Origin: Methylotuvimicrobium alcaliphilum 20Z
GTDB taxonomy: Bacteria > Pseudomonadota > Gammaproteobacteria > Methylococcales > Methylomonadaceae
Assembly (NCBI RefSeq): GCF_000968535.2
Contig: NC_016112.1
Span: 4,402,001 to 4,466,000, forward strand
Reading direction: 5' to 3'
Length of the DNA stretch: 64,000 bases
In this document: positions 51,203-60,063 of the stretch, piece by piece
Layout: the number at the start of each line of letters is the position of its first letter
Position numbering within the stretch: position 1 is the stretch's first letter
Made by a program: the position numbers and the translations under genes
The notes under the pieces: model-generated
Database searches by the model: none
The model's input: only the letters and a program-made list of their open reading frames with translations
What the model was told of the DNA's origin: nothing

Positions 51203-52210
51203 ATGAGTCACCTAACCGATAAGCGTATTCTGTTAGTCGGCGGCAAGGGCGGTGTGGGAAAAACCACGGTGTCCTCGGCGCTGGCCTTACTCGCCGCCCG
51301 GCGCGGAAAAAAAGTGCTGCTGGTTTCGACCGACCCGGCGCATAGCCTGGCCGATGCATTCGGCTGCCGAATCGGCGACAACATAACCCGACTGACGGCC
51401 AACATAGACGGACTGGAACTGGACCCCGACCGCGAAGTGGAACAGCACCTAGAGCGAGTGAGCGTCCAGTTGAAGCAGTTTACCCGACCGGAAATGTACG
51501 GTGCGATCGAAAAACAAATGCGCTTGACCCGTCAATCGCCGGGCGCGCAAGAAGCCGCGATGCTAGAGCGGATTGCCAACACGCTGAAACTGGGTCTCAA
51601 GGACTACGATCTGACGATTTTCGACACGGCGCCTACCGGCCATACCTTGCGTTTATTAAGTCTGCCCGAGGCCATCGCGGCCTGGACTCAGGGCTTGCTG
51701 AACGCCAATCGACGTTCGGAAAAATTGGCTGAAGTTCTCGAGCACTTAACGCCTAAAGCTGGGCGCGACATCGATAACCCGCTGTCCGACCCAAAAGAAC
51801 ATGCGACGGCAGGCATGGACGAACGTACCAAAGCCATCGCCGAAACGCTGTTGACCCGGCAGCGCTTGTTGCTGCGAACCCGCGAACTATTTCAAGACAA
51901 AGAGCAAACGGCCTTGCTGTTTGTCTTGACGCCCGAAAAATTGCCGATTCTCGAAACCGCCCGCACCGTAAAAACCTTGCAGCAAGAACGGCTGCCTCTA
52001 GCCGGCTTGGTCGTCAACCGTATATTGCCGGAAGAGGCCGGCGGCGATTTTTTAGCACAGCGCCGCCGGCAAGAAAAAATACACCTGCAGCAAATAGACC
52101 AAGACTTTACCGAACTACCGAGATATCCGATTCCGCTACAGGCAACCGACATACAAGGGATCGACGGGCTGAATGGGATGGCGGATTTGTTAAAGAATGC
52201 GGGGTTGTGA
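51203..52210 (+). CDS. ArsA/GET3-family ATPase
   Basis: 335 aa cytoplasmic ATPase, 4 bp after the CC-terminal gene. Deviant Walker A GGKGGVGKTTVSSA near residue 12, switch I region DPAHSLADAF, switch II IFDTAPTGHTLRLL and the nucleotide-binding VVNRILPEE. Single P-loop, so GET3-like in length rather than the double ArsA of arsenic pumps, and no ars genes are near. GET3/ArsA relatives handle membrane-inserting tails or energise transporters; here it may serve CstA or the CC protein. Confidence 0.88.
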   Translation: MSHLTDKRILLVGGKGGVGKTTVSSALALLAARRGKKVLLVSTDPAHSLADAFGCRIGDNITRLTANIDGLELDPDREVEQHLERVSVQLKQFTRPEMYGAIEKQMRLTRQSPGAQEAAMLERIANTLKLGLKDYDLTIFDTAPTGHTLRLLSLPEAIAAWTQGLLNANRRSEKLAEVLEHLTPKAGRDIDNPLSDPKEHATAGMDERTKAIAETLLTRQRLLLRTRELFQDKEQTALLFVLTPEKLPILETARTVKTLQQERLPLAGLVVNRILPEEAGGDFLAQRRRQEKIHLQQIDQDFTELPRYPIPLQATDIQGIDGLNGMADLLKNAGL

Positions 52211-52435
52211 CGGTATTTTCCAAATGGCTTATCGAGCGATAATCGGATGAAGGGTTCTTGCTCTGGGCCGATTTTCCAGCCCGCCCCGAACGTTTCGATT
52301 TGCTTGGGCCACGGTCGAAACGTTGAGGACGGGATTACAAATCCCGTCCTGCCAAGGTAGAGCAGGCGCCGCTTTGCCGTTGACCGGCAGATGCGTCGAA
52401 AACTGTTCCACCTCGCTAGTGCTTAGGTCACATGC
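52211..52435. other. Gap with a perfect short hairpin
   Basis: GGACGGGATT-aca-AATCCCGTCC-type hairpin at about 52329-52350 (no T-run). No gene is evident between the ATPase and the K element. Confidence 0.4.
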
Positions 52436-52599
52436 AGCAATTCCCAGTTTGAGCAGTTTCGCCGATTTTAGGGTGTGGGGTATGCCTGTCGAGGAACGCC
52501 GTAAACCCATCCATGGGGGCTTGGCGGCAGCTCCCTGCTGCCGACATCCTCGCCAAGCATACCCCACACCCTTTTTGATCTCCAAATTGGGAATTGCTA
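52436..52599 (+). repeat. Family K MITE, short copy with 9-bp target duplication
   Basis: 164 bp. Ends CAGCAATTCCCAGTTTG and CAAATTGGGAATTGCTA are inverted repeats; GGTCACATG is duplicated on each side (52427-52435, 52600-52608). Inside is the shared core variant (GGAACGCCGTAAACCCATCC) in a long hairpin (TGTGGGGTATGCC ... CATACCCCACA). The rest of the gap to 52794 has only the leader of the next gene. Confidence 0.85.
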
Positions 52600-52794
52600 G
52601 GTCACATGGATGGCGCTTGCCAACATGCAAAATAACGCGTTTAATCCACTTGGTTTAGGCCTGTTCGGTACGAATACTATAGAGCTTCAAACGAATCTTG
52701 GCTCGTACTTGATTCCATAATGTAGGTGAATTTTCCGAAGCCGGCACTGACGGTATTTTGCATTTAAGCCTGGTGCACATAAAAGGAGAAACCA

Positions 52795-54732
52795 ATGATA
52801 AACGACGATCTTAAAAGTAGGGAAAACTCAATGCCGGGCAGCGGCATATCGCGCCGTGACTTTATAAAAGTTACCGCTGGCAGCGTCACATGCTTTTCTT
52901 TGAGTTCATGGATGCTTGGATGCGTCACCCATGACAGCGGGTTTGCCCAGATCACGAGTTACCCGATTGATTCCGATGTTTATACTACCCTCGATAGAAC
53001 CATCAAGCCCGAGCCAACATCAGGGGCTATTTTGCCTGAATATCTCAACCGGATTTCAGAATACGATCAAAATGGATATGGTGTCTGGAGTTATGGCGAA
53101 GCGCTAGTTTGCGAACAACGCTTCGATATCATGGGAGTCTATAACCCTCCGGAAAGCAATCATCCTACAACACTGTTAAGATTTTTCAGTATCAGCGACA
53201 TCCATATCACGGATAAAGAATCGCCTTCCCAGTTGATCTATATGCAGCAACTGAATCAATGTGGTTTTGAGGCAGGTGTTACGTCAGTTTATTCGCCTGT
53301 CATGATGTACACACCCCATGTGCTAGACGCGGCGATCCAGACGGTAAACGCCCTGCACCAAAATCAGCCCATCGACTTCGGCATCTCATTGGGGGATGCC
53401 TGCAACAGCACGCAGTACAACGAGTTGAGATGGTATATTGATGTCATTGACGGCAAGGTTATCAAACCCAGTTCCGGTGCTCATGAGGGCGCCGATGACA
53501 TCGACTATCAGAAACCTTTCAAAGCCGCAGGGCTCGACCCGTCGATTCCCTGGTATCAAGCCATCGGCAATCACGATCATTTCTGGCTTGGCTCCATCCC
53601 GCCGGACGGTAAATACGGGGATGACCCGAGCTTGCGGGAATCTTGCACCAGCGACGAAGTCATTGCCATGTCAAATGCGCTTTGCCGCGCTAACGACATA
53701 TATAGCTATAAAACCCCTGAAGAGACACTGTACTATATGGGCGTCATTGATGGTGCTACCCCGAACGGGGAGATCGTAAAGTATGGTCAAGTTGAAAACT
53801 TCAGCGCGCCCCCCAAAGTCGTCGCCGACTCAGACCGCTATTCACTGACCAAGATGCAGTGGGTTAAAGAGTTTTTTAACACCTCGACCGAACCGGTTGG
53901 TCATGGCTTTAGTCTAGTTCCCACAGGACAGGAAGCCGGCTTTGCCTGTTACAGCTTCGTGCCAAAAGTAAATATACCCATCAAGGTGATTGTTCTGGAT
54001 AACACCCAGAGGGAGGACGACCAATCCACCAGCATCCATGGGCATGGTTTTCTTGACGAAGCCCGCTGGCAATGGCTTAAAGCGGAGCTTGCGGAGGGTG
54101 ATGATCAGGATCAACTCATGATCATTGCGGCTCACATACCCATTGGCGTTCAAAAAGCAGGTACCTATATGGAATGGTTTGATAATTCCGCCAACCCCGA
54201 TGAGCCGCAAAATGCGGTAGACCTGCCCGAATTGCTTGAAGAACTTCACAGCCATCCCAATCTGCTGATGTGGATTGCCGGTCATCGTCATGTGAATGCC
54301 GTTAAGGCATTTGAATCACCTGATCCGGTCGATGCTCCTGAAAAAGGTTTCTGGCAGGTGGAAACCTCATCGCTGCATGATTTCCCGCAGCAATTGCGTA
54401 TGTTTGATATCAAGCTCAATAGCGACTATACGATTTCCATCGTCACGACCAACGTTGATCCGGCAGCCAAAGAAGGAACGCCTGCATGGACCTCCCGCAA
54501 GTATGTTGTCGCAGCGCAGCAGATTGTCAACACTGAGTCGATATATCAAGCGGATAACAGGTCTAACTACCTTGTCGATCCAGCCACCCAAAACGAAGCT
54601 CGCGTGGATGGCAAGGTCGTTATGGATCCGAGCATTCGGCCGATGCCGACTGGATCGTATAATGCCGAACTACTCAAACAACTAAGTCCGGCAATGATGG
54701 CGAAGATGCAGGTGCTGTTCCCCACAATATAA
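52795..54732 (+). CDS. Tat-exported TIGR03768-like metallophosphoesterase
   Basis: 645 aa. Twin-arginine signal ISRRDFIKVTAGS (residues 19-31) with a following lipobox-like LGC. Calcineurin-type motifs: FSISDIHITD, ISLGDACNSTQYNE, AIGNHDHFW (intact GNHD), IIAAHIPIG and AGHRHVN. Long inserts between them match the TIGR03768 family, whose substrate is unknown. Strong AAGGAG ribosome site. Codon use seems slightly different from neighbours (more C-rich third positions, CTG and ATC), so transfer is possible. No operon partner. Confidence 0.85.
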   Translation: MINDDLKSRENSMPGSGISRRDFIKVTAGSVTCFSLSSWMLGCVTHDSGFAQITSYPIDSDVYTTLDRTIKPEPTSGAILPEYLNRISEYDQNGYGVWSYGEALVCEQRFDIMGVYNPPESNHPTTLLRFFSISDIHITDKESPSQLIYMQQLNQCGFEAGVTSVYSPVMMYTPHVLDAAIQTVNALHQNQPIDFGISLGDACNSTQYNELRWYIDVIDGKVIKPSSGAHEGADDIDYQKPFKAAGLDPSIPWYQAIGNHDHFWLGSIPPDGKYGDDPSLRESCTSDEVIAMSNALCRANDIYSYKTPEETLYYMGVIDGATPNGEIVKYGQVENFSAPPKVVADSDRYSLTKMQWVKEFFNTSTEPVGHGFSLVPTGQEAGFACYSFVPKVNIPIKVIVLDNTQREDDQSTSIHGHGFLDEARWQWLKAELAEGDDQDQLMIIAAHIPIGVQKAGTYMEWFDNSANPDEPQNAVDLPELLEELHSHPNLLMWIAGHRHVNAVKAFESPDPVDAPEKGFWQVETSSLHDFPQQLRMFDIKLNSDYTISIVTTNVDPAAKEGTPAWTSRKYVVAAQQIVNTESIYQADNRSNYLVDPATQNEARVDGKVVMDPSIRPMPTGSYNAELLKQLSPAMMAKMQVLFPTI

Positions 54733-54952
54733 GCAGATCAGAGTCACCGATATCCCTCAGAGCGGAAGGTTGGCCTTACATTTGACATTCAGACCTCCTT
54801 TTTCTAATTTGAAATTCAATATTTTTTTGATTCTTGGATTACATGGATGTGAAGCTACGCATTGCCATCCCTGGCGGAATGACCCGTTTTTCCCTTAAGT
54901 TGGCGCCTATGGGAGCGAGCCCTAGGCACGAAAGTGAGCAGGCTGACAGAAC

Positions 54953-55804
54953 TCAAGGTTCATCGCGTATTCTGATGAATACGGCAAAACGGGGAATGCC
55001 CTTATCGGTGTAGCCTTGATGACGAAAGCTAATAAGACTGCCCAGAGGCGGCGGGGCTTCTCTTTCCCGCTGGCTGAACCCGGTGCCGATGTAAAATTCC
55101 TTCCCGTTTTCGGTTCGGACTTTAAGAGAGCCCATCTTGCCGGCAAATTGTCCTTTGCCGGGTCGATAACCGATCACGACCGCTTCCGCATCGTCGTAAG
55201 GTTTTAATTTAAGCAACCGATTGCTGCGGCCATGCTGGTAAAGACTGTCTTGATGATGCAGCATGAGGCCTTCGCCGCCTTCGGCCACGACTTGATCCAG
55301 TTTCTGTTTTAATTCGTCGGGGGATACGACTCGGAATTGCTTGATGAAATTCAGATACGGCGTATGCCGTTGCTGTGCCATTTGACGCATTGCGGCGACC
55401 CGTTCTGAAAAGGGTTTCGGGTTGTCAGGCAGGTCGAAGACCATCAATTTTATTTTCTCCCAGCCGGAATGAGGAGCCTTGCGACTGACGATTGAAACGG
55501 TCTGCTGATATTGACCTCTTGCCAACCATAGTTCGCCATCCAGCGTTACATCGGGAAAGTCTTCGATGAACCAGTTTGGCGCATGAAGCAGGTGGCCGTT
55601 TTTAGAAATCAGTTGTTTTCCGTCCCAGCGCGCCCGGACCCCATCAAGCTTTTCGCTGACCCAATATTCCGTGACATCGATCGACGGATCGAAAACTTTG
55701 GCCTGCATGATGTCCGGTTTTTCAATGGCCGCGGCGCTTGCAACAAACAGAAATATCGGGATAAGCAGCAGGCGGACTAAGTTGAATCGATTAGCTTTGT
55801 TCAT
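54953..55804 (-). CDS. Periplasmic minimal ATP-dependent DNA ligase (Lig E type)
   Basis: 283 aa. Signal peptide 1-26 (FLFVASAAA), then an adenylation domain with nucleotidyl Lys52 in EKLDGVRARWDG, motif III LDGELWLARG, motif IV GGEGLMLHH and motif V LLKLKPYDDAE, and a C-terminal OB domain (GKMGSLKVRTENG). Matches the minimal exported Lig E ligases of gammaproteobacteria, which seal nicks in extracellular or incoming DNA. Single gene. The gap after its stop (54733-54952) shows nothing clear. Confidence 0.88.
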   Translation of the reverse strand: MNKANRFNLVRLLLIPIFLFVASAAAIEKPDIMQAKVFDPSIDVTEYWVSEKLDGVRARWDGKQLISKNGHLLHAPNWFIEDFPDVTLDGELWLARGQYQQTVSIVSRKAPHSGWEKIKLMVFDLPDNPKPFSERVAAMRQMAQQRHTPYLNFIKQFRVVSPDELKQKLDQVVAEGGEGLMLHHQDSLYQHGRSNRLLKLKPYDDAEAVVIGYRPGKGQFAGKMGSLKVRTENGKEFYIGTGFSQREREAPPPLGSLISFRHQGYTDKGIPRFAVFIRIRDEP

Positions 55805-55917
55805 GCTGTTTGCTCCGTTGGTGGACCGAAATGCTATAGGGTAAGATCCATAATCAAGAATTCTTATGAATAATCACTCCAATCGCAGGCCTTATTTTTC
55901 TTGATTCGAAACCCCAT

Positions 55918-58900
55918 CTACTCATTTAATTGCAAGAGCGGCGCGACATGGCGGCTCATGAAGGGGCCTAATGGGATACCGCGGATTTCTTCGATATCGA
56001 TCAATGCACCGCCGATGCCGCCGAGATCGACTTTCATCGAGGCCAGCCCTTGCGCCATCTCCATTCTGACAAAATTTGGATAACCGAAGGCCAAGGGTAG
56101 ACGCAGCTTATTGAGCGCCGGATCTTCGCGAAAAGGGTCTAGCAGGTCCAGTAATTCGACCAAGTGTTGCCGGCTCAGACGCAAAATTTGCAGTCGCCCG
56201 TCGATTTCAAGTTTGGCCGGTAAAAACACGAAGGCCATGTTGCCGTCGATTCTTTCCCGGCTCTCACCGATTCTTAAACCGGTGGCATTGCCGCGAAACT
56301 TGAATCGTTCGGCGCCGGGAAAATAATCGACGATTAGTTGCCCCGAAATCGTGCCGGCGCCCTTTTTGAGTTTGAGCTTATTGAGTGAAAATACGTTATT
56401 CTGAATGTGCAGGCTTCCGATGATCGGCGCCGCTTCCAGATTTTTCCAGCGTATCCGGCCGATTTTGAAGAAACTTTGGTTGCTAAGAAACGGTTGGACA
56501 TCTTGATAACGAATACGAGCGAAGTGGTTGCGCTCGGAATCGTGAACGAGCGAAAAGCCGTTTTCGGCGTCCCATTCGATAGTTTCGGACAGTTGCACGC
56601 GGCCGTTTAGTCCGTCGACGTGGAGCTCCTGATCGGGTAGTGCCGCGTTGACATCGTTCAAGTTCAAGGTGGCTTTGATATTGAACAATGTGCCGTCGCT
56701 GGAGTTGATCGTAATCGGTGCGCTTAAGGCGCCTCGACCTTGAAACAATTCCGGGGCGGTATCGAGTTCCGCCAAAGATTGCGTTATTTCTCCGTTCAGG
56801 TTTAGTTCCCGCCATGATGATTGCTGTATTCCGCCGCTATCGACGACGCCGACTCGGTTCAGCGTTTTGTTTAAACTAAGCCGGGTACCGCCGCCCCGGT
56901 TATTCAGGGTCAGGTCGTCCAACACGAAAGATTCCAGGCGACTGGAGTGCGCCCGGCCGCTTAGGCTCAAGTCGCGGATCGGGTATAGCGGAAAATAACT
57001 TTGCTCGGCGTTCTTTAGGCTGCCGTCTATGCGAATTTCGATATCGCCGCCGGCCAATCGCGAATCGCCCGTGATGTCCAATTGATGAGTCATTTCGGTT
57101 AACTCGATCACTTCGTTCCGTTCGTTGATCGATAGAGACGGTGCGGCTATATTGACGCCGGCTTGAATCTTACGGCCGCGTTGCCGGCCGTTTAACGCTA
57201 ATTTGAGCACCGGCGCTCGAATCGATAATTCGTTATCGCGGTAGGCAATATTATTGAGATTGAGGTCGATTTGCTGGCTGGCTAGTAATTTATCTGCAAA
57301 GCCGGATGTCAAAACCGGCATTCCGGTGTCGGTATCGGCTTCGAGCAAACCTGCGATTGTTCCTCGCTGCGTGAGCTTTGCCGAGAAAGTTTGCCAATCG
57401 ACCGCATGCGCCTCCGGTAGCCATTTTGCCAGCATGGCCGGTTGTTTCAGTTCTAAACTGCCGTTGTGTCTAAGGATGGCGGAGCTTGATTCGAATTCGG
57501 CGGTCGCTGCGGCGGACAGTTGCGAGCCTATAGCCATTGTCATGCGCGCCGTCGATTTTGCGGGGGCGAATTCAGCACTTAGACTGGATACGGGGTCTTG
57601 TTCGAGCAGGACGTCATTCAGCCGGGTCTGCTGCGAAGTTAAATTCAAATCGAGGCTATGCCGGTTTTCGCCGCCATGATGCTTGGCATGCAGTTGCACG
57701 ACGGGAAACTCGGCCGTTAATTCGGAATCGTGAACTGCAATATTTTTTACCGTCGCCGAGAGTTCATGGTCCAGCGAGATCGCCTGGGGCTGGTCGATAT
57801 TTCGATAGCGGCCTTGAAGCTGTGCCTCAGCGGTCGTTTTTTCGAGGTTTACGTTAGCCAGTTGCTCCATATTCACCGGTAGCTTCCGAACTAAAGCGCC
57901 AAGTGCGTCGGTTTGAGCGTTGATAGCAGTATTCAGGTTCGCATCTTCTAGCGTGGCGTTGGCATCGAGCGTTAATTCGTCCACAGTGCCAGTTAGGGTT
58001 AATTCGGCATGAGAGGGCAAGGATTGCGCTTCGTTCGGTTCGAAATTAGCCAGCGTCCATTGTAAATTCGTTTGTTCAATTGGTGTTTGCTCAGAGTTGA
58101 ACTTAAGCGCCGAGACATTCAATACGCCCCCTGCAGAAAAAGGTCGGTCCAGGCGCATCGGGAAATTCTCGGCATTAACGGTTAGTAACGCGCGCTGCAA
58201 TTCCAGTTCGCTTGCGGCCGCATCCAGGTAAGAGACTTTGCCGATCGGAATGCTAAGTTGAAAATCCGCTCGTTCGGGCCAGTCGATAGCGCCGTTCAGT
58301 TGCAACGATAGATTCTTTAAGTCGAGTTTTTGTCCATTTTGATCAGACTTGATCGATTCGGCTTCACCGTCGACGCTGAGTTTTATGGCTTGATCGTTGC
58401 CGGCAATGCTTTCGATGCGGTAATTCAGACGCATCGATTCGACATCGATGTCCGGAATTAATGCAGGCCAGGCCGCCAGCAATGGATCGACGTGTATACT
58501 GCCTGAGCCGGTTTGCAACAGCGGTAGCGGCGCATTATCCGGCCAGTTCGCGATCAGTTCGGCCTGCGCCGCCGTATCCAGCAGTTGCAGCTTGGTCAAG
58601 TTCAGTTTGGTGTCGTGCGCCTCGTTATCGAAAAGGGCTTGGGCATCGATATCGATAATGCTGCCGCCAATCGCCAAGCCGCTATCGAAAGTTTGCCGGA
58701 GCAAATTGCTTTGCACGCTTAATCGAACATTGCGACTGGCGTCGATAGTCAGATTCGATGCGAAGCCCAGGTCCATGCTGCGGGTTTCTTGCGTCTCGGT
58801 TTGGTAATCGCTTAATTGCAAGCCTTCTGAGCGTTCGGCCGAGTCTATCTGTATGCGCGCCGAAACATCGCCAGGAATCAAGTAGGCGGTCGCATTGATA

Positions 58901-59475
58901 TCGATGCCGTCGAGCCGTTGCCGGCCGACCAAGTCGCCGCGAGAGTCTAGCTCGGTTTGCGAGAGACTTAAACTGTTGAATCGAGCATGCTCGACCAACA
59001 CCGCCATGGGCAGATCGGCCAACTGCAAGGCATGGGATAGTGGTTGTTCAGGGTCGTCCGGTGCATCGTCACGAAATAAATCCAGAGTCGATAAGCCTTC
59101 TTCTTGTAAGACCGTATGAATTGCAAGTTCATCTATTTTAAACTCGCGCAACGTAAATTTACGGCTGAGTAGCGATCGGTAAGACCAGTGCGCGCTGAGG
59201 TGGCCGAGGTCTAGCAATAAAGGTGTATGGCGACGATGAATTTCAGGCGCGCTGATTTTTAAACTGTCGATTTGTAGGCGGCCGCTTAGCGGTGCCAAAT
59301 CCATATTTCGATAGTCGATCGCGATGCCGTGCGGCAAGGCCAATTGCCGGTTTAGCCAGGTTTTAAAACTTGGATGATCGAGATTGGCAAGTAATAGCGT
59401 TATGCCAAGCGCTAATAGAGCCAACAAACTTGCTGGCAATGCCAACCAAAGAAGCCGTGAACGGAAAAGAGTCAT
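55918..59475 (-). CDS. AsmA-like envelope protein
   Basis: 1185 aa from ATG 59475 (MTLFRSRLLWLALPASLLA); an in-frame TTG at 59511 is also possible. One N-terminal membrane helix, then repetitive beta-strand-rich sequence of the AsmA/TamB/YhdP superfamily: IDYRNMDLAPLSGRLQIDSLKI near the N-terminus and a C-terminal AsmA_2-like region (QLIVDYFPGAERFKFRGNATGL in part; MKVDLGGIGG). These proteins form periplasmic hydrophobic grooves moving phospholipid between membranes. Single gene; substrate by analogy only. Confidence 0.78.
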   Translation of the reverse strand: MTLFRSRLLWLALPASLLALLALGITLLLANLDHPSFKTWLNRQLALPHGIAIDYRNMDLAPLSGRLQIDSLKISAPEIHRRHTPLLLDLGHLSAHWSYRSLLSRKFTLREFKIDELAIHTVLQEEGLSTLDLFRDDAPDDPEQPLSHALQLADLPMAVLVEHARFNSLSLSQTELDSRGDLVGRQRLDGIDINATAYLIPGDVSARIQIDSAERSEGLQLSDYQTETQETRSMDLGFASNLTIDASRNVRLSVQSNLLRQTFDSGLAIGGSIIDIDAQALFDNEAHDTKLNLTKLQLLDTAAQAELIANWPDNAPLPLLQTGSGSIHVDPLLAAWPALIPDIDVESMRLNYRIESIAGNDQAIKLSVDGEAESIKSDQNGQKLDLKNLSLQLNGAIDWPERADFQLSIPIGKVSYLDAAASELELQRALLTVNAENFPMRLDRPFSAGGVLNVSALKFNSEQTPIEQTNLQWTLANFEPNEAQSLPSHAELTLTGTVDELTLDANATLEDANLNTAINAQTDALGALVRKLPVNMEQLANVNLEKTTAEAQLQGRYRNIDQPQAISLDHELSATVKNIAVHDSELTAEFPVVQLHAKHHGGENRHSLDLNLTSQQTRLNDVLLEQDPVSSLSAEFAPAKSTARMTMAIGSQLSAAATAEFESSSAILRHNGSLELKQPAMLAKWLPEAHAVDWQTFSAKLTQRGTIAGLLEADTDTGMPVLTSGFADKLLASQQIDLNLNNIAYRDNELSIRAPVLKLALNGRQRGRKIQAGVNIAAPSLSINERNEVIELTEMTHQLDITGDSRLAGGDIEIRIDGSLKNAEQSYFPLYPIRDLSLSGRAHSSRLESFVLDDLTLNNRGGGTRLSLNKTLNRVGVVDSGGIQQSSWRELNLNGEITQSLAELDTAPELFQGRGALSAPITINSSDGTLFNIKATLNLNDVNAALPDQELHVDGLNGRVQLSETIEWDAENGFSLVHDSERNHFARIRYQDVQPFLSNQSFFKIGRIRWKNLEAAPIIGSLHIQNNVFSLNKLKLKKGAGTISGQLIVDYFPGAERFKFRGNATGLRIGESRERIDGNMAFVFLPAKLEIDGRLQILRLSRQHLVELLDLLDPFREDPALNKLRLPLAFGYPNFVRMEMAQGLASMKVDLGGIGGALIDIEEIRGIPLGPFMSRHVAPLLQLNE

Positions 59476-59546
59476 AGCAGGCAGATTAAGCAATATAAGC
59501 CATGGGATCAAGTACTTAAAAACTTGTATGCCCCGGTAATAAATTA

Positions 59547-59955
59547 TACCTTTCGCACTTCAAATTTCGGCAGTACCGGAGGAGGCCTCTGGGTGCTCGA
59601 TAAAGGCTTTGTGTCGCTATCGCGACGCTTATGTGTAGTCGGTTCGCGGACCGACAACCGCGATACTGCTACGAAACCCAATCCCTGGGTTTCGCCCTTC
59701 GGGCCAGCTAAAGCTGTTCAAAATCGCTCCAGGCGATTTTGTCTTTGCTTGTCCAAAGAAAAGTATCCAAAAGAAAAGACACCCGGAGGCCGCTGCATCC
59801 TGCGCGCTGACGATTTTGCCGAGGGTTTTCGGAAGGGCTATCCCTAGCCCTCCGAAAACAAGCGGCATCCCTGCCGCTCCCCTAGCGGGCTATTCTCGGC
59901 AAAATCGCCAGTGCTCGGCGCGGCCTAACGGGGCCCAGGGAGGGGTACCATAAGT
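59547..59955 (-). repeat. Family A end attached to a long GC-rich repeat
   Basis: Starts with the A end TACCTTTCGCACTTCAAATT (TA before it) and the words TCGATAAAGGCTTTG, then about 370 bp of other palindrome-rich sequence (ATTTTGCCGAGGGTTTTCGG, CCTAGCCCTCCGAAAAC, CTCGGCAAAATCG), ending near GGGGTACC. Either an A element with cargo or an insertion in A. No gene is supported in 59476-60063. Confidence 0.55.
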
Positions 59956-60063
59956 TAAGCCGAATTGACTAAGCGTTCTAAGTAACAGGATAACATATTG
60001 ATATATTGATTATTTTAATGCGTTTTCCCTGCTATGCCTTCGATAACTTGCATCTATTTGAGC

